Source: Candidatus Brocadia pituitae (GTDB lineage: Bacteria > Planctomycetota > Brocadiia > Brocadiales > Brocadiaceae). From it: a stretch of 64,000 nucleotides of DNA. The stretch spans positions 496,001-560,000 of the forward strand of contig AP021856.1 of NCBI GenBank assembly GCA_017347445.1, written 5' to 3'. The position numbers and the translations under genes are program-made. The notes under the pieces are model-generated. The model made no database searches and was not told where the DNA came from. It saw only the letters and a program-made list of their open reading frames with translations. Shown one piece after another: positions 1 through 9,215 of this stretch (position 1 is the first letter of the stretch; each line of letters opens with the position of its first letter).

Positions 1-1141
1 GCGATCAACTCTTGTTCTTGGTGGCGCTGCAGTTGCTGTCATGCCTGAAGAATTGCTTCGTTATACGGGGGCAGACTGGGCAATCCTGGGTGACGGAGAA
101 GTCGTCTTTCCTGAATTAGCAGCTTCGCTTTCTAAAGGCGAGTTCCCGAATCGAATCCCGGGCATTGCATGGTGTGAGAACGGTATCTTCAGGAAGAATG
201 CCGGTTATGTAAGCCGTTTTTCCGATGGCTGCCTGGTTCCCGATTTCTACCGATGGATTGATATGCATGCCTACCTGTCCAGGTTATCAACGGTTCCCAT
301 TCAAACAAAACTCGGATGCCACTTCAAATGTGTATACTGTACCTACCGGAAAATTGAAGGATACGATTACCGTTTCTGTGATCCCGCAATGGTGGTCGAT
401 ACGATTGAGCACCTTGCTGACATGGGATTCAGAGACATTGAATTTGTTGACAATGTATTTAATTCCCCCTATGAACATGCATTTGCTATCTGTGAAGGTG
501 TTGCCAGAGCCCAGCCCGATGTTCGTCTCCAGAGCCTGGAATTAAACCCGCTTTTCATAGACGACGAACTTCTTACCGTGATGGAGAAGTCCGGTTTTGT
601 TGGTATGGGCATTACGGCTGAAAGTGCGTCCGGCATTGTCCTGGAGGGTCTCCAGAAAGGGTTTACCAGTGAACATGTCCGGATCGCAGCCCGGGTTGTT
701 CAACGTCACAAGATACCTTGCCTGTGGATCTTCATGCTGGGAGGGCCATGCGAAACAAAAGATACCGTTCAGGAAACGTTGCATTTTGCAGAACAATTCA
801 TACGTCCAAAAGACGTGGCGTTTTTCAATATAGGAATACGCATCTATCCTGGCACTGAACTTGAACAGAGGGCTCGCGAGGAAGGAGTTCTGGCGTCGCC
901 TCCTCAGGAAATGCTGGAACCCGTGTTTTACCTTTCTCCCAACCTTGATCTGGATTGGTTGCTCAGTGCCATACGAAATGTCCTGAAGGCACATCTAAAC
1001 TATATTGACTCAAATACCATTGGTCTTTCATTTCTCCCGGCCTTGAATCGTCTGGGATACAGGGCTGGAGTCAGATCTCCCCTTTGGAGATATACTCGTT
1101 TTATCCGGCGCGGACTCAGGCTTTTTGGAATGGATGTATGA
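1..1141 (+). CDS. B12-binding-domain radical SAM protein (5' end outside window)
   Basis: Open from the window edge and in frame from base 2, so the gene starts upstream; the first internal ATG is at 41. The visible N-terminal part looks like the end of a cobalamin-binding Rossmann domain (a GG-containing strand followed by LLRYTGADWAILGDGE). The radical SAM CxxxCxxC motif (CHFKCVYC) lies about 92 residues after that ATG. The rest fits an Elp3/MiaB/NifB-type TIM barrel, with a C-terminal region typical of B12 radical SAM enzymes. Such enzymes do methylations or rearrangements on unreactive carbons; the substrate cannot be read from sequence. It precedes a type III polyketide synthase on the same strand, so a role in tailoring a lipid or polyketide is possible but unproven. 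Confidence 0.85.
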   Translation, partial: RSTLVLGGAAVAVMPEELLRYTGADWAILGDGEVVFPELAASLSKGEFPNRIPGIAWCENGIFRKNAGYVSRFSDGCLVPDFYRWIDMHAYLSRLSTVPIQTKLGCHFKCVYCTYRKIEGYDYRFCDPAMVVDTIEHLADMGFRDIEFVDNVFNSPYEHAFAICEGVARAQPDVRLQSLELNPLFIDDELLTVMEKSGFVGMGITAESASGIVLEGLQKGFTSEHVRIAARVVQRHKIPCLWIFMLGGPCETKDTVQETLHFAEQFIRPKDVAFFNIGIRIYPGTELEQRAREEGVLASPPQEMLEPVFYLSPNLDLDWLLSAIRNVLKAHLNYIDSNTIGLSFLPALNRLGYRAGVRSPLWRYTRFIRRGLRLFGMDV

Positions 1142-1327
1142 GACACAAAGGACGGTATAACCACAAAGGCACAAGGGACACAAAGGAGAAGATGAGAGGA
1201 TATAAAGGTGGGGAGGTGAGATCTTCATTTTTCTCAGCTTCAAAGTTTTATGATTTTTTCTTTGTGCACCTTAAGTCTTTGTGGTTTTAAAAACGTATAA
1301 ATAAACAAGTATTCAGAGAATGATATT
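1142..1327. repeat. MITE-like inverted repeat with ACAAAGG motifs
   Basis: Gap between the radical SAM and polyketide synthase genes. It has several copies of a CACAAAGG-type motif near 1143-1186 and an inverted pair, AACCACAAAG at 1159-1168 and CTTTGTGGTT at 1277-1286, enclosing about 108 bp. The layout suggests a small non-autonomous palindromic element. I see no coding potential that matches a family. Confidence 0.45.
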
Positions 1328-1330
1328 TTG

Positions 1331-2428
1331 ATGGCGAGTCATGGTAAAAACCTATCCTCGGATTCTAAAAATGGGAATGTCCGTATAGCGTCGATCGCAG
1401 TTGCCACACCACCTTATACGGTAAACCAGTCCCAGGCTGAGGAGTTTCTGGTAAGGGCATATTCTGACAAACTGAGCAAAAAGAATTTGGCAATACTGCG
1501 AAAGATTTTTGCCCATCCGAGCATATTGCACCGACATGTTGCACTGGACGACCTCAATGGTCTTATCAACGAGCACCCGGATAAACGTATCGCACGCTTT
1601 ACACGCTGGGCGGTGGACCTTTCGTCTCAAGCAATCCTTAAGGCACTCACCCCCGTTGGATTGACCCCGGACAAGGTATCTGGGTTGGTGGTTAATACCT
1701 GTACTGGATATATTTGTCCCGGCATATCCACCTATCTCATAGAAAAACTCAGCATGTCAAACAAGACACGCGCCCACGACCTGGTTGGAAGCGGTTGTGG
1801 GGGAGGAATTCCCAACCTGCAAGTTTGCGAGGATATGGCAAAGGGTACGGACGATGGGGTAATCGTATGCGTTTCTGTAGAGATCTGCAGTGCTACATTT
1901 CAGATGGCGGATGATTTGAGCTTAGTTATCTCAAATGCACTCTTTGCCGACGGCGCCTCTGCATCTGTCCTTTGGCGTCGTTCTGAAGGGCTGGAGCTGA
2001 TTGCCTCATCCAGCTACTATGAACCTGAATCCCGCGATGACATCCGCTATATATACAAGAATGGACAACTCCACAATCAGCTTTCTGCTTTTCTCCCAAA
2101 ATTGACTGGTAAAGCGGTGGCAACGGTCGTTACCAACCTGTTAAAACCGAGGGGATTAACGCCGAAGGACATTCAACATTGGGCATTTCATCCGGGCGGC
2201 GAAAAGGTAATCAATGCCATCGGAGATGAGCTGGGTCTTTTGAAAGATCACCTTCAGGCAACGCGTGCTATCATGGCTAAATTTGGAAATATGTCTTCAC
2301 CTACCGTATTTTTCGTGCTGCGGGAGATTTTGGATAACCGTGGTATTCAACCCGGAGAGTGGTGTGTCATGGTGGCCTTTGGCGCCGGACTCTGCGCCCA
2401 CGCTTTTCTTCTCAGAGCCAGCGAATGA
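1331..2428 (+). CDS. Type III polyketide synthase (chalcone/alkylpyrone synthase-like)
   Basis: A 365-residue thiolase-fold enzyme of the usual type III PKS length. The family triad is visible: nucleophilic Cys156 in LVGSGCGGGIPNL, His287 in WAFHPGG, and Asn320 in KFGNMSSPTVFFVL. These enzymes condense an acyl starter with malonyl-CoA and cyclise it to pyrones, resorcinols or phloroglucinols, so long-chain alkylpyrones or alkylresorcinols are plausible products; the real product is unknown. The open frame allows a TTG at 1328 directly before the ATG at 1331; I take the ATG. The preceding radical SAM gene is on the same strand but about 190 bp away, across a repeat, so co-transcription is uncertain. 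Confidence 0.88.
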   Translation: MASHGKNLSSDSKNGNVRIASIAVATPPYTVNQSQAEEFLVRAYSDKLSKKNLAILRKIFAHPSILHRHVALDDLNGLINEHPDKRIARFTRWAVDLSSQAILKALTPVGLTPDKVSGLVVNTCTGYICPGISTYLIEKLSMSNKTRAHDLVGSGCGGGIPNLQVCEDMAKGTDDGVIVCVSVEICSATFQMADDLSLVISNALFADGASASVLWRRSEGLELIASSSYYEPESRDDIRYIYKNGQLHNQLSAFLPKLTGKAVATVVTNLLKPRGLTPKDIQHWAFHPGGEKVINAIGDELGLLKDHLQATRAIMAKFGNMSSPTVFFVLREILDNRGIQPGEWCVMVAFGAGLCAHAFLLRASE

Positions 2429-2622
2429 AGCCTTCAGGGAGATGGAAATCCTTGATGCTCACGTCGAGACAAGAAGTGAGATAGGGCTTGAAAATTCCCT
2501 TATTTCAGGTATCATCTCTACAGTTCTTTCTGAAACTTCAAAACGTACCTTTTGGTCATTTTCATCTCATCCGTTGAAAATTATAAATACCTTCGAACTG
2601 AGGGGGGAGAGAAGCAATTGTA

Positions 2623-3090
2623 ATGGATGAAAAATTTATGAAACTTGCTATAGACAAAGCAAAACAAGGCGTTGAAAAGGGGCAAACACCCTTTGGGGCA
2701 TGCATAGCAAAAGATGGCAAAGTTATCAGTTGTGTTCATAACATCGTTTGGGAAACGATGGACATAACTGCCCATGCTGAAATTCATGCGCTCAGAGAAG
2801 CCTGCAAGAAATTAAATACCATTGACCTGACAGGCTGTGTGATGTATGCTACCTGCGAACCTTGTCCCTTATGTTTTAGCGCTTGTCATTGGGCAAAAAT
2901 TTCGAAGATTGTGTATGGTACAAGAATCGATGATGCAAAAAAGTTGGGATTCAGCGAACTCACCATTTCGAATGCAGAAATGAAACAACTTGGCGACAGC
3001 CCCATAGAAATAGTTCCGGATTGCCTTCGGGATGAAAATGTAGCGCTTTTTGAATTCTGGAATAAACGAGAGGACAAGAAAATTTACTAG
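2623..3090 (+). CDS. Nucleoside/guanine deaminase family protein
   Basis: 155 residues, normal for the CMP/dCMP-deaminase fold. The zinc site is complete: HAE at residues 51-53 gives the His ligand and catalytic Glu, and PCPLC at 80-84 gives the two Cys ligands. The overall pattern (TPFGACIAKDG near the start, FxLF-like end) is closest to guanine deaminase (GuaD) and TadA-like proteins, so it probably deaminates guanine or a related base or nucleoside in the cytoplasm. A purine-rich Shine-Dalgarno stretch at about 2600-2613 precedes the ATG. The 194 bp before it hold nothing I recognise. Confidence 0.85.
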   Translation: MDEKFMKLAIDKAKQGVEKGQTPFGACIAKDGKVISCVHNIVWETMDITAHAEIHALREACKKLNTIDLTGCVMYATCEPCPLCFSACHWAKISKIVYGTRIDDAKKLGFSELTISNAEMKQLGDSPIEIVPDCLRDENVALFEFWNKREDKKIY

Positions 3091-3166
3091 CTTATTCGTC
3101 GCTGAAGGAACGCGATTGAGGTTCCATAAATACAGCTATTTGCCCAATGCAGTCAAAGGAGCTATC

Positions 3167-4555
3167 ATGCCGCATCCATTAAGATCTTGTATCGCACGGC
3201 ACAATAATGATCAAAAGCCTTCCCTCTTTACCGTTGGAGTCATTTTTGCCGGATTATTTACACTTACCGGTTGTTCGACCCAAAAGGAAACAACCATTAC
3301 CCACCAGAAAGCGATCGTCCCGTCTCGTGCAGAGACGGTTACCCTCGCCAAAAGTGAGGAGACCGTGCCCCTTCCGAAAAAAGAAGAAAAAGGAATTACC
3401 GAAGAATCTTTGAAGTGCATTACCTGCCATGAACAACGCCGGCTTACGCATGGATGGGTGGCAGACTGGGAGGGTAGCAAGCATGCAAGAAAGGGTGTGG
3501 GATGTGAGGCGTGCCATATCGGTTCTATCACAGAATTGGCGACAACGGAAATAACAGAATTGGAATATCTGGGTATGCAAGAAAGCAATTGCGAGGACAA
3601 AAGAGTCCGCCGTCATGTTACTGCAAACATGTGCGGCACATGCCATAAGAAGGAACACCAGGAATTTATGAAGAGCAGACACTCCGTGAGCTGGGAAAGG
3701 ATGCTAGAGAGCGGAAAACTCGCGTCCATTCCAAAAGGCGCTTGGTCAGAAAGGTGTGAACAATGCCATAATATTCAATTCAAATGCGATTCGTGCCACA
3801 CACGGCATACCTTTAATACCCTTGAGGCGAAAACCCCGGAGGCGTGCAGGACATGTCACATGGGCTCAGATAATCCTCATTATGAGATGTATATCTCCTC
3901 CAAGCATGGAAGTGTTTATATGGCAAGTCAGTCTGGCATACTAAAAGAATCTCAAGCCGTCTCCGCCCTGAGATCGCCCGTCTGTGTCACATGCCACATG
4001 CCGCAGGGCAATCACGATCTCAGTTTCGGACTTACCAATGGCCCGGTTACTGGAAGTGGGCTTTCTTACATCGACAGGAATGGCGCAGCCATAGATGAGG
4101 TCGAACGTGCAAAGAAACGGGCAGATATGTTGTCGGTCTGTAACATATGTCACTCATTATCTTTTGCAAAGAAAACACTACTGGATGCTGATGACGTACA
4201 CAAAAACATCGAGGCCGTTATCAAAGAGGCGCGGGATATCGTCTCCGGTTTGGAAAGAGAAGACTTGTTGTCTCGCCCCATGGGTAAAACCACGAGCATG
4301 CCTTTGTCCGGCCATGCATTCGTTCTGGAGGCATTACCATCATACGCGAATAAATCCAGGATAGAACGCTTGTTTATCAAATTAACGCAGAGCGCCGCAG
4401 TTACCTGGAAAGGGGCTTATCATGGGAATCCAGGCTATACGCACCTGTACGGGTGGGCAAAACTCCAGGAAGATTTGAGTGATATGAAAGAAGAGGTAAA
4501 AAAGATCCGTGAAGAGGCGGAGTTACAGAGGCGGATGAAAATGAAACTGCGGTAA
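3167..4555 (+). CDS. Octaheme HAO-like cytochrome c, lipoprotein
   Basis: The start at 3167 is chosen because AAAGGAG lies six bases upstream and the resulting N-terminus is a lipoprotein signal with lipobox LTGC (Cys36); the open frame itself extends upstream to 3050. The 462-residue protein has eight CxxCH motifs at about residues 84, 113, 156, 197, 207, 227, 273 and 325. The close pair CEQCH/CDSCH followed by TRHTF is typical of hydroxylamine-oxidoreductase-family octahemes. It is probably anchored outside the cytoplasmic membrane and acts in nitrogen redox chemistry. A late HGNPGYTH segment resembles the region carrying the heme-crosslinking Tyr in HAO; whether that Tyr is present decides oxidative versus reductive use. 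A highly charged helix ends the protein. Confidence 0.85.
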   Translation: MPHPLRSCIARHNNDQKPSLFTVGVIFAGLFTLTGCSTQKETTITHQKAIVPSRAETVTLAKSEETVPLPKKEEKGITEESLKCITCHEQRRLTHGWVADWEGSKHARKGVGCEACHIGSITELATTEITELEYLGMQESNCEDKRVRRHVTANMCGTCHKKEHQEFMKSRHSVSWERMLESGKLASIPKGAWSERCEQCHNIQFKCDSCHTRHTFNTLEAKTPEACRTCHMGSDNPHYEMYISSKHGSVYMASQSGILKESQAVSALRSPVCVTCHMPQGNHDLSFGLTNGPVTGSGLSYIDRNGAAIDEVERAKKRADMLSVCNICHSLSFAKKTLLDADDVHKNIEAVIKEARDIVSGLEREDLLSRPMGKTTSMPLSGHAFVLEALPSYANKSRIERLFIKLTQSAAVTWKGAYHGNPGYTHLYGWAKLQEDLSDMKEEVKKIREEAELQRRMKMKLR

Positions 4556-4647
4556 TTCCCATTTGAAACGGCAGATACTAAGCATTAAAATATAAAAAAT
4601 TTAAAAACAAATAGACCTGCCCCTTTCTTTATGATAGATTACAAACC

Positions 4648-5598
4648 ATGAAAGCAACCTCATTCAAAAAAGAATACAATCTTTCTGTAAACCCCATTGA
4701 GTTTTGCATAGCAGAAGAAACGGCCACCTATGGACACAAGAAGCCTTTCACAACTTACTATGACAATCCAGAGCATTCTATAAAGCTCTTGAAAGGTGAC
4801 TGCATCGAGATTTTAAATCAGGCAAGGAAAAACAGTGTTGACACAATCTTCGCTGATCCACCCTATTTTCTCTCTAACGGTGGAATTACCTGCCATGCAG
4901 GGAAAATGGTTTCCGTGAACAAAGGGAAATGGGATAAATCAAAAGGTTCCGTTGAAAATCACAAATTCACCCTTGAATGGCTTGATGCCTGTCAGAAGGT
5001 TTTAAAACCTAATGGAACAATCTGGGTTTCTGGGACTACACATATTATTTATTCTGTCGGGTATGCCCTGCAGGAGCTTGGTTATAAAATTTTAAACGAC
5101 ATTATTTGGTATAAACGCAATGCCCCGCCGAACCTATCCTGCCGTTATTTTACCCATTCAACGGAAATCGTCTTGTGGGCTGCAAAGAACGCGAAAAGCA
5201 AACACTATTTCAATTACGAACTCATAAAAAAAATGAATAACGGGAAGCAAATGCGGAATGTCTGGGAAATCTCAGCGCCACAAGCAGAGGAAAAAAAATT
5301 CGGCAAACATCCTACTCAAAAACCCGTGGAACTTTTGAGCCGGATAATGCTTGCATCCACGAAAGAGGGAGATTTGATCTTAGACCCATTTAGTGGAAGC
5401 TCAACAACCGGGATTGCAGCGACTTTATTGAGTAGGAAATTTGTTGGTATCGAATTGGAAGATGAATATTTACAGCTTTCCAAAAAACGGCTTGAAAGTG
5501 TAATCAACTGTCCGCAACAAAACCAGAAACCTAAAACCCGCAGGATTTCATCAAAGAGCCAAGAAGGCCAAAACGTGTGTTGTCCAACTTACGCATGA
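4648..5598 (+). CDS. Site-specific DNA methyltransferase, beta class
   Basis: 316 residues. The catalytic motif FADPPYFLSNGG (about residue 70) precedes the SAM-binding motif DPFSGSSTTG (about 250), the order of beta-class amino-methyltransferases such as M.HinfI and the second DpnII methylase. DPPY points to N6-adenine or N4-cytosine methylation. A target-recognition region would lie between the motifs. It is followed after 20 bp by a small nuclease gene, which makes a type II restriction-modification pair likely. The recognition site cannot be read from sequence. The last 25 or so residues are low in family character and may be a variable tail. Confidence 0.88.
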   Translation: MKATSFKKEYNLSVNPIEFCIAEETATYGHKKPFTTYYDNPEHSIKLLKGDCIEILNQARKNSVDTIFADPPYFLSNGGITCHAGKMVSVNKGKWDKSKGSVENHKFTLEWLDACQKVLKPNGTIWVSGTTHIIYSVGYALQELGYKILNDIIWYKRNAPPNLSCRYFTHSTEIVLWAAKNAKSKHYFNYELIKKMNNGKQMRNVWEISAPQAEEKKFGKHPTQKPVELLSRIMLASTKEGDLILDPFSGSSTTGIAATLLSRKFVGIELEDEYLQLSKKRLESVINCPQQNQKPKTRRISSKSQEGQNVCCPTYA

Positions 5599-5618
5599 TG
5601 TGTTGATTTATAGATTCT

Positions 5619-6113
5619 ATGGCAAAACTACAAGGTTCTTTGGCTAATGCATCGGGAAATATATTAGAGCAGACAATAAAAACCGTATTCCAAAATAAAG
5701 GCTTTCAACTTGCCTCATATCGTGAATGGCAAAAGTCTCCTGAGAACTATGGTGTGGAGTTATTGCTTGCCAACGTGCCCTACACAACAATTTATGACCA
5801 CCCCGGCCACACCGAGTTTCTGGCCAAATCTGAAAAATATAAGCTTGAAATAAGGATTGAGTGCAAATGGCAGCAATCAGCCGGTTCAGTAGATGAAAAG
5901 CTGCCTTATCTCTATCTGAATTGTATCGAGTCTATGCCAGAGAAAGATATTGTCATCGTCATTGACGGAGACGGTTTTAAAAAGGGTTCGAAGGTATGGC
6001 TCAGAGAGGCAGTAAAAGAAAAGAGATATACCAGTCCTGTCAACAGAGATAAAACCATAGAAGTCTTTAACCTGAAAGAGTTTATTACATGGGCTAATAA
6101 GCTCTTAAGATAA
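5619..6113 (+). CDS. PD-(D/E)XK restriction endonuclease-like protein
   Basis: 164 residues with an E-C-K active-site core (Glu81, Lys83) in RIECKWQQSAGSVDEK, preceded by acidic residues around 61-66 (GHTEF). This is the pattern of a PD-(D/E)XK nuclease. It starts 20 bp after a beta-class DNA methylase on the same strand, so it is most simply the restriction partner. The C-terminal half alternates beta strands and helices as in this fold. No clear Shine-Dalgarno precedes the ATG, so translation may be coupled to the methylase. I infer a type II system; an orphan nuclease remains possible. Confidence 0.75.
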   Translation: MAKLQGSLANASGNILEQTIKTVFQNKGFQLASYREWQKSPENYGVELLLANVPYTTIYDHPGHTEFLAKSEKYKLEIRIECKWQQSAGSVDEKLPYLYLNCIESMPEKDIVIVIDGDGFKKGSKVWLREAVKEKRYTSPVNRDKTIEVFNLKEFITWANKLLR

Positions 6114-6159
6114 AACTCTATTCTCAAAAAATAAAGAAATCTTATGGTGAAATGGGTCT

Positions 6160-6318
6160 ATGACAAAGCAGGTAGCATCGCTTAATAAGCCGCTCCACCT
6201 TGACGCTTTTCTGTCATGCGTCTTAAAAAGTGCTGCAAGCCGTACGCCAGAAGCATACGAGCGTCTGGTCGTTGAGAGCATAATGACAGACGACTTTGAT
6301 AGGGCAAACGGTAAATAA
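6160..6318 (+). CDS. Possible small protein downstream of restriction pair
   Basis: A 52-residue frame beginning ATGACAAAGCAG. The translated segment TPEAYERLVVESIMTDD looks like real protein rather than random sequence, and the frame ends one codon before a strong Shine-Dalgarno for another tiny frame. It follows the restriction nuclease by 46 bp on the same strand. I do not recognise a family. It could be a short regulator of the restriction system or the surviving start of a longer gene. Confidence 0.35.
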   Translation: MTKQVASLNKPLHLDAFLSCVLKSAASRTPEAYERLVVESIMTDDFDRANGK

Positions 6319-6329
6319 GGAGGCATAAA

Positions 6330-6416
6330 GTGGCCAGAAGAAAGACCCCCTCAATAATTCACTTGTCACCGATTAAACCAGCCTTAAGCCTTTTGAAAAG
6401 TATCCTGACATCTTGA
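6330..6416 (+). pseudogene. Probable truncated gene start (28 codons)
   Basis: A textbook AAGGAGG at about 6318-6324 sits six bases before a GTG at 6330, giving VARRKTPSIIHLSP and stopping after 28 codons. So strong a ribosome site before so short a frame suggests the 5' end of a gene whose body has been lost, perhaps a third gene of the restriction locus. No family can be assigned. Confidence 0.3.
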
Positions 6417-6429
6417 GTATTATGACAAA

Positions 6430-7416
6430 TTATACCTGTATCTCTTCAAAACCCTTTCGTTGATAATCTATCTCCCCCAGCCCCTGCTCATAGGATTGCC
6501 TGAGATAGCCGATGTCCGCCGGTTGCATGCCAAACAAGGTGGCGCCGTAGGCATCCGCGGCAACAGGATCTGTGCTTACGATAATACGCCGTGCACGTTC
6601 CGGCGAATTATCAACGTCATCGAGTCGGCCACCGGTAGGCCCGTGATTTTTCAGTATCCGGAAGGCATCGAGTACGGTCAGGTCTATTTTAAGGAATTTG
6701 TTGAGATCGGCAATTTTGGGATGGATATCCGTATGAAGACTGCCACGGTCGCCGCCAATCATACCAAAGACGTTTTTGAGTCCCATAGAAAGCCTTGAAG
6801 TGCCGTGTTGCTTTGCAATAGGCACATTGATAAGCACATCCACATCATCGGCATATACCATTTCTTCATAAAAGGGCCATGACTTCAAAACCTTACCATC
6901 TGGAATAGAAAAATCCCGGAAACGATTCTTGTTTAAAAAGCTTACCTCTGCGCCGGCCTGTTGCGCTGCTGAAGCAATGCCGCTGTTACGATAAGAAGGT
7001 TCGGGGTTGGCCGAACAGGTATGGTCCATAACTTTTACCCGGCTTGCTCCGGCCTCCCGGCACAATTCTACCAAAGTTGCCACTACGTAAGGATTCGTAT
7101 TGGCGGCAAATTCTGGTCTTTGATTCCAGGCAATATTAGGTTTAATAATCACTCTGTTACCCTTGGAAACGATCTTGTCCAGACCACCCAGGGCTTTTAT
7201 GGCGCGCCGCACCATTTCTTTGATAATCACTGGTTCATCCGCAGTATCCGAAATGTTTCCATGCGCCACAATCAGTCCATGTTTTAAGTGGTGCTCCTTG
7301 AGTTTTTTTATGGCAGGACTTCTCTTCATGGTTCCTAAATAGGATACACCGTAAATACCGGCACCCACCGCAATACTGGTCTTGAGAAATGTCCGTCGTG
7401 AGATTTTAGCGCTCAT
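6430..7416 (-). CDS. TAT-exported DUF362 domain protein
   Basis: 328 residues. The N-terminus has a twin-arginine signal (SRRTFLKTS followed by a hydrophobic stretch), so the folded protein is exported, perhaps with a bound cofactor. The body matches the DUF362 family: VIIKPNIAW, an LINVPIAKQHG segment, SMGLKNVFGMIGG and a DAFRILKNHGPTGG block. DUF362 proteins are often linked to iron-sulphur or redox functions; the reaction is not established. No ferredoxin-type CxxCxxC cluster follows the domain here, unlike some family members. It stands alone, facing away from serS. Confidence 0.85.
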   Translation of the reverse strand: MSAKISRRTFLKTSIAVGAGIYGVSYLGTMKRSPAIKKLKEHHLKHGLIVAHGNISDTADEPVIIKEMVRRAIKALGGLDKIVSKGNRVIIKPNIAWNQRPEFAANTNPYVVATLVELCREAGASRVKVMDHTCSANPEPSYRNSGIASAAQQAGAEVSFLNKNRFRDFSIPDGKVLKSWPFYEEMVYADDVDVLINVPIAKQHGTSRLSMGLKNVFGMIGGDRGSLHTDIHPKIADLNKFLKIDLTVLDAFRILKNHGPTGGRLDDVDNSPERARRIIVSTDPVAADAYGATLFGMQPADIGYLRQSYEQGLGEIDYQRKGFEEIQV

Positions 7417-9122
<1,706 letters not shown>

Positions 9123-9154
9123 TTGGCAATGGTCTTTGTCCCCGGCAAAACAAA

Positions 9155-9199
9155 AAAGGCTACCAGGGAATTTGATTCCCTGCGTAGCCTTTCAGTATC
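9155..9199. terminator. Bidirectional intrinsic terminator between serS and fdh
   Basis: Nested stem: AAAGGCTAC (9155-9163) pairs with GTAGCCTTT (9184-9192), and CAGGGAA pairs with TTCCCTG inside it around a TTTGA loop. A T-rich run follows on the plus strand, and A residues precede the stem, giving a U tract on the minus transcript as well. It separates the converging serS and formate dehydrogenase genes. Confidence 0.85.
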
Positions 9200-9215
9200 T
9201 CTTTTTTTGAAACGT

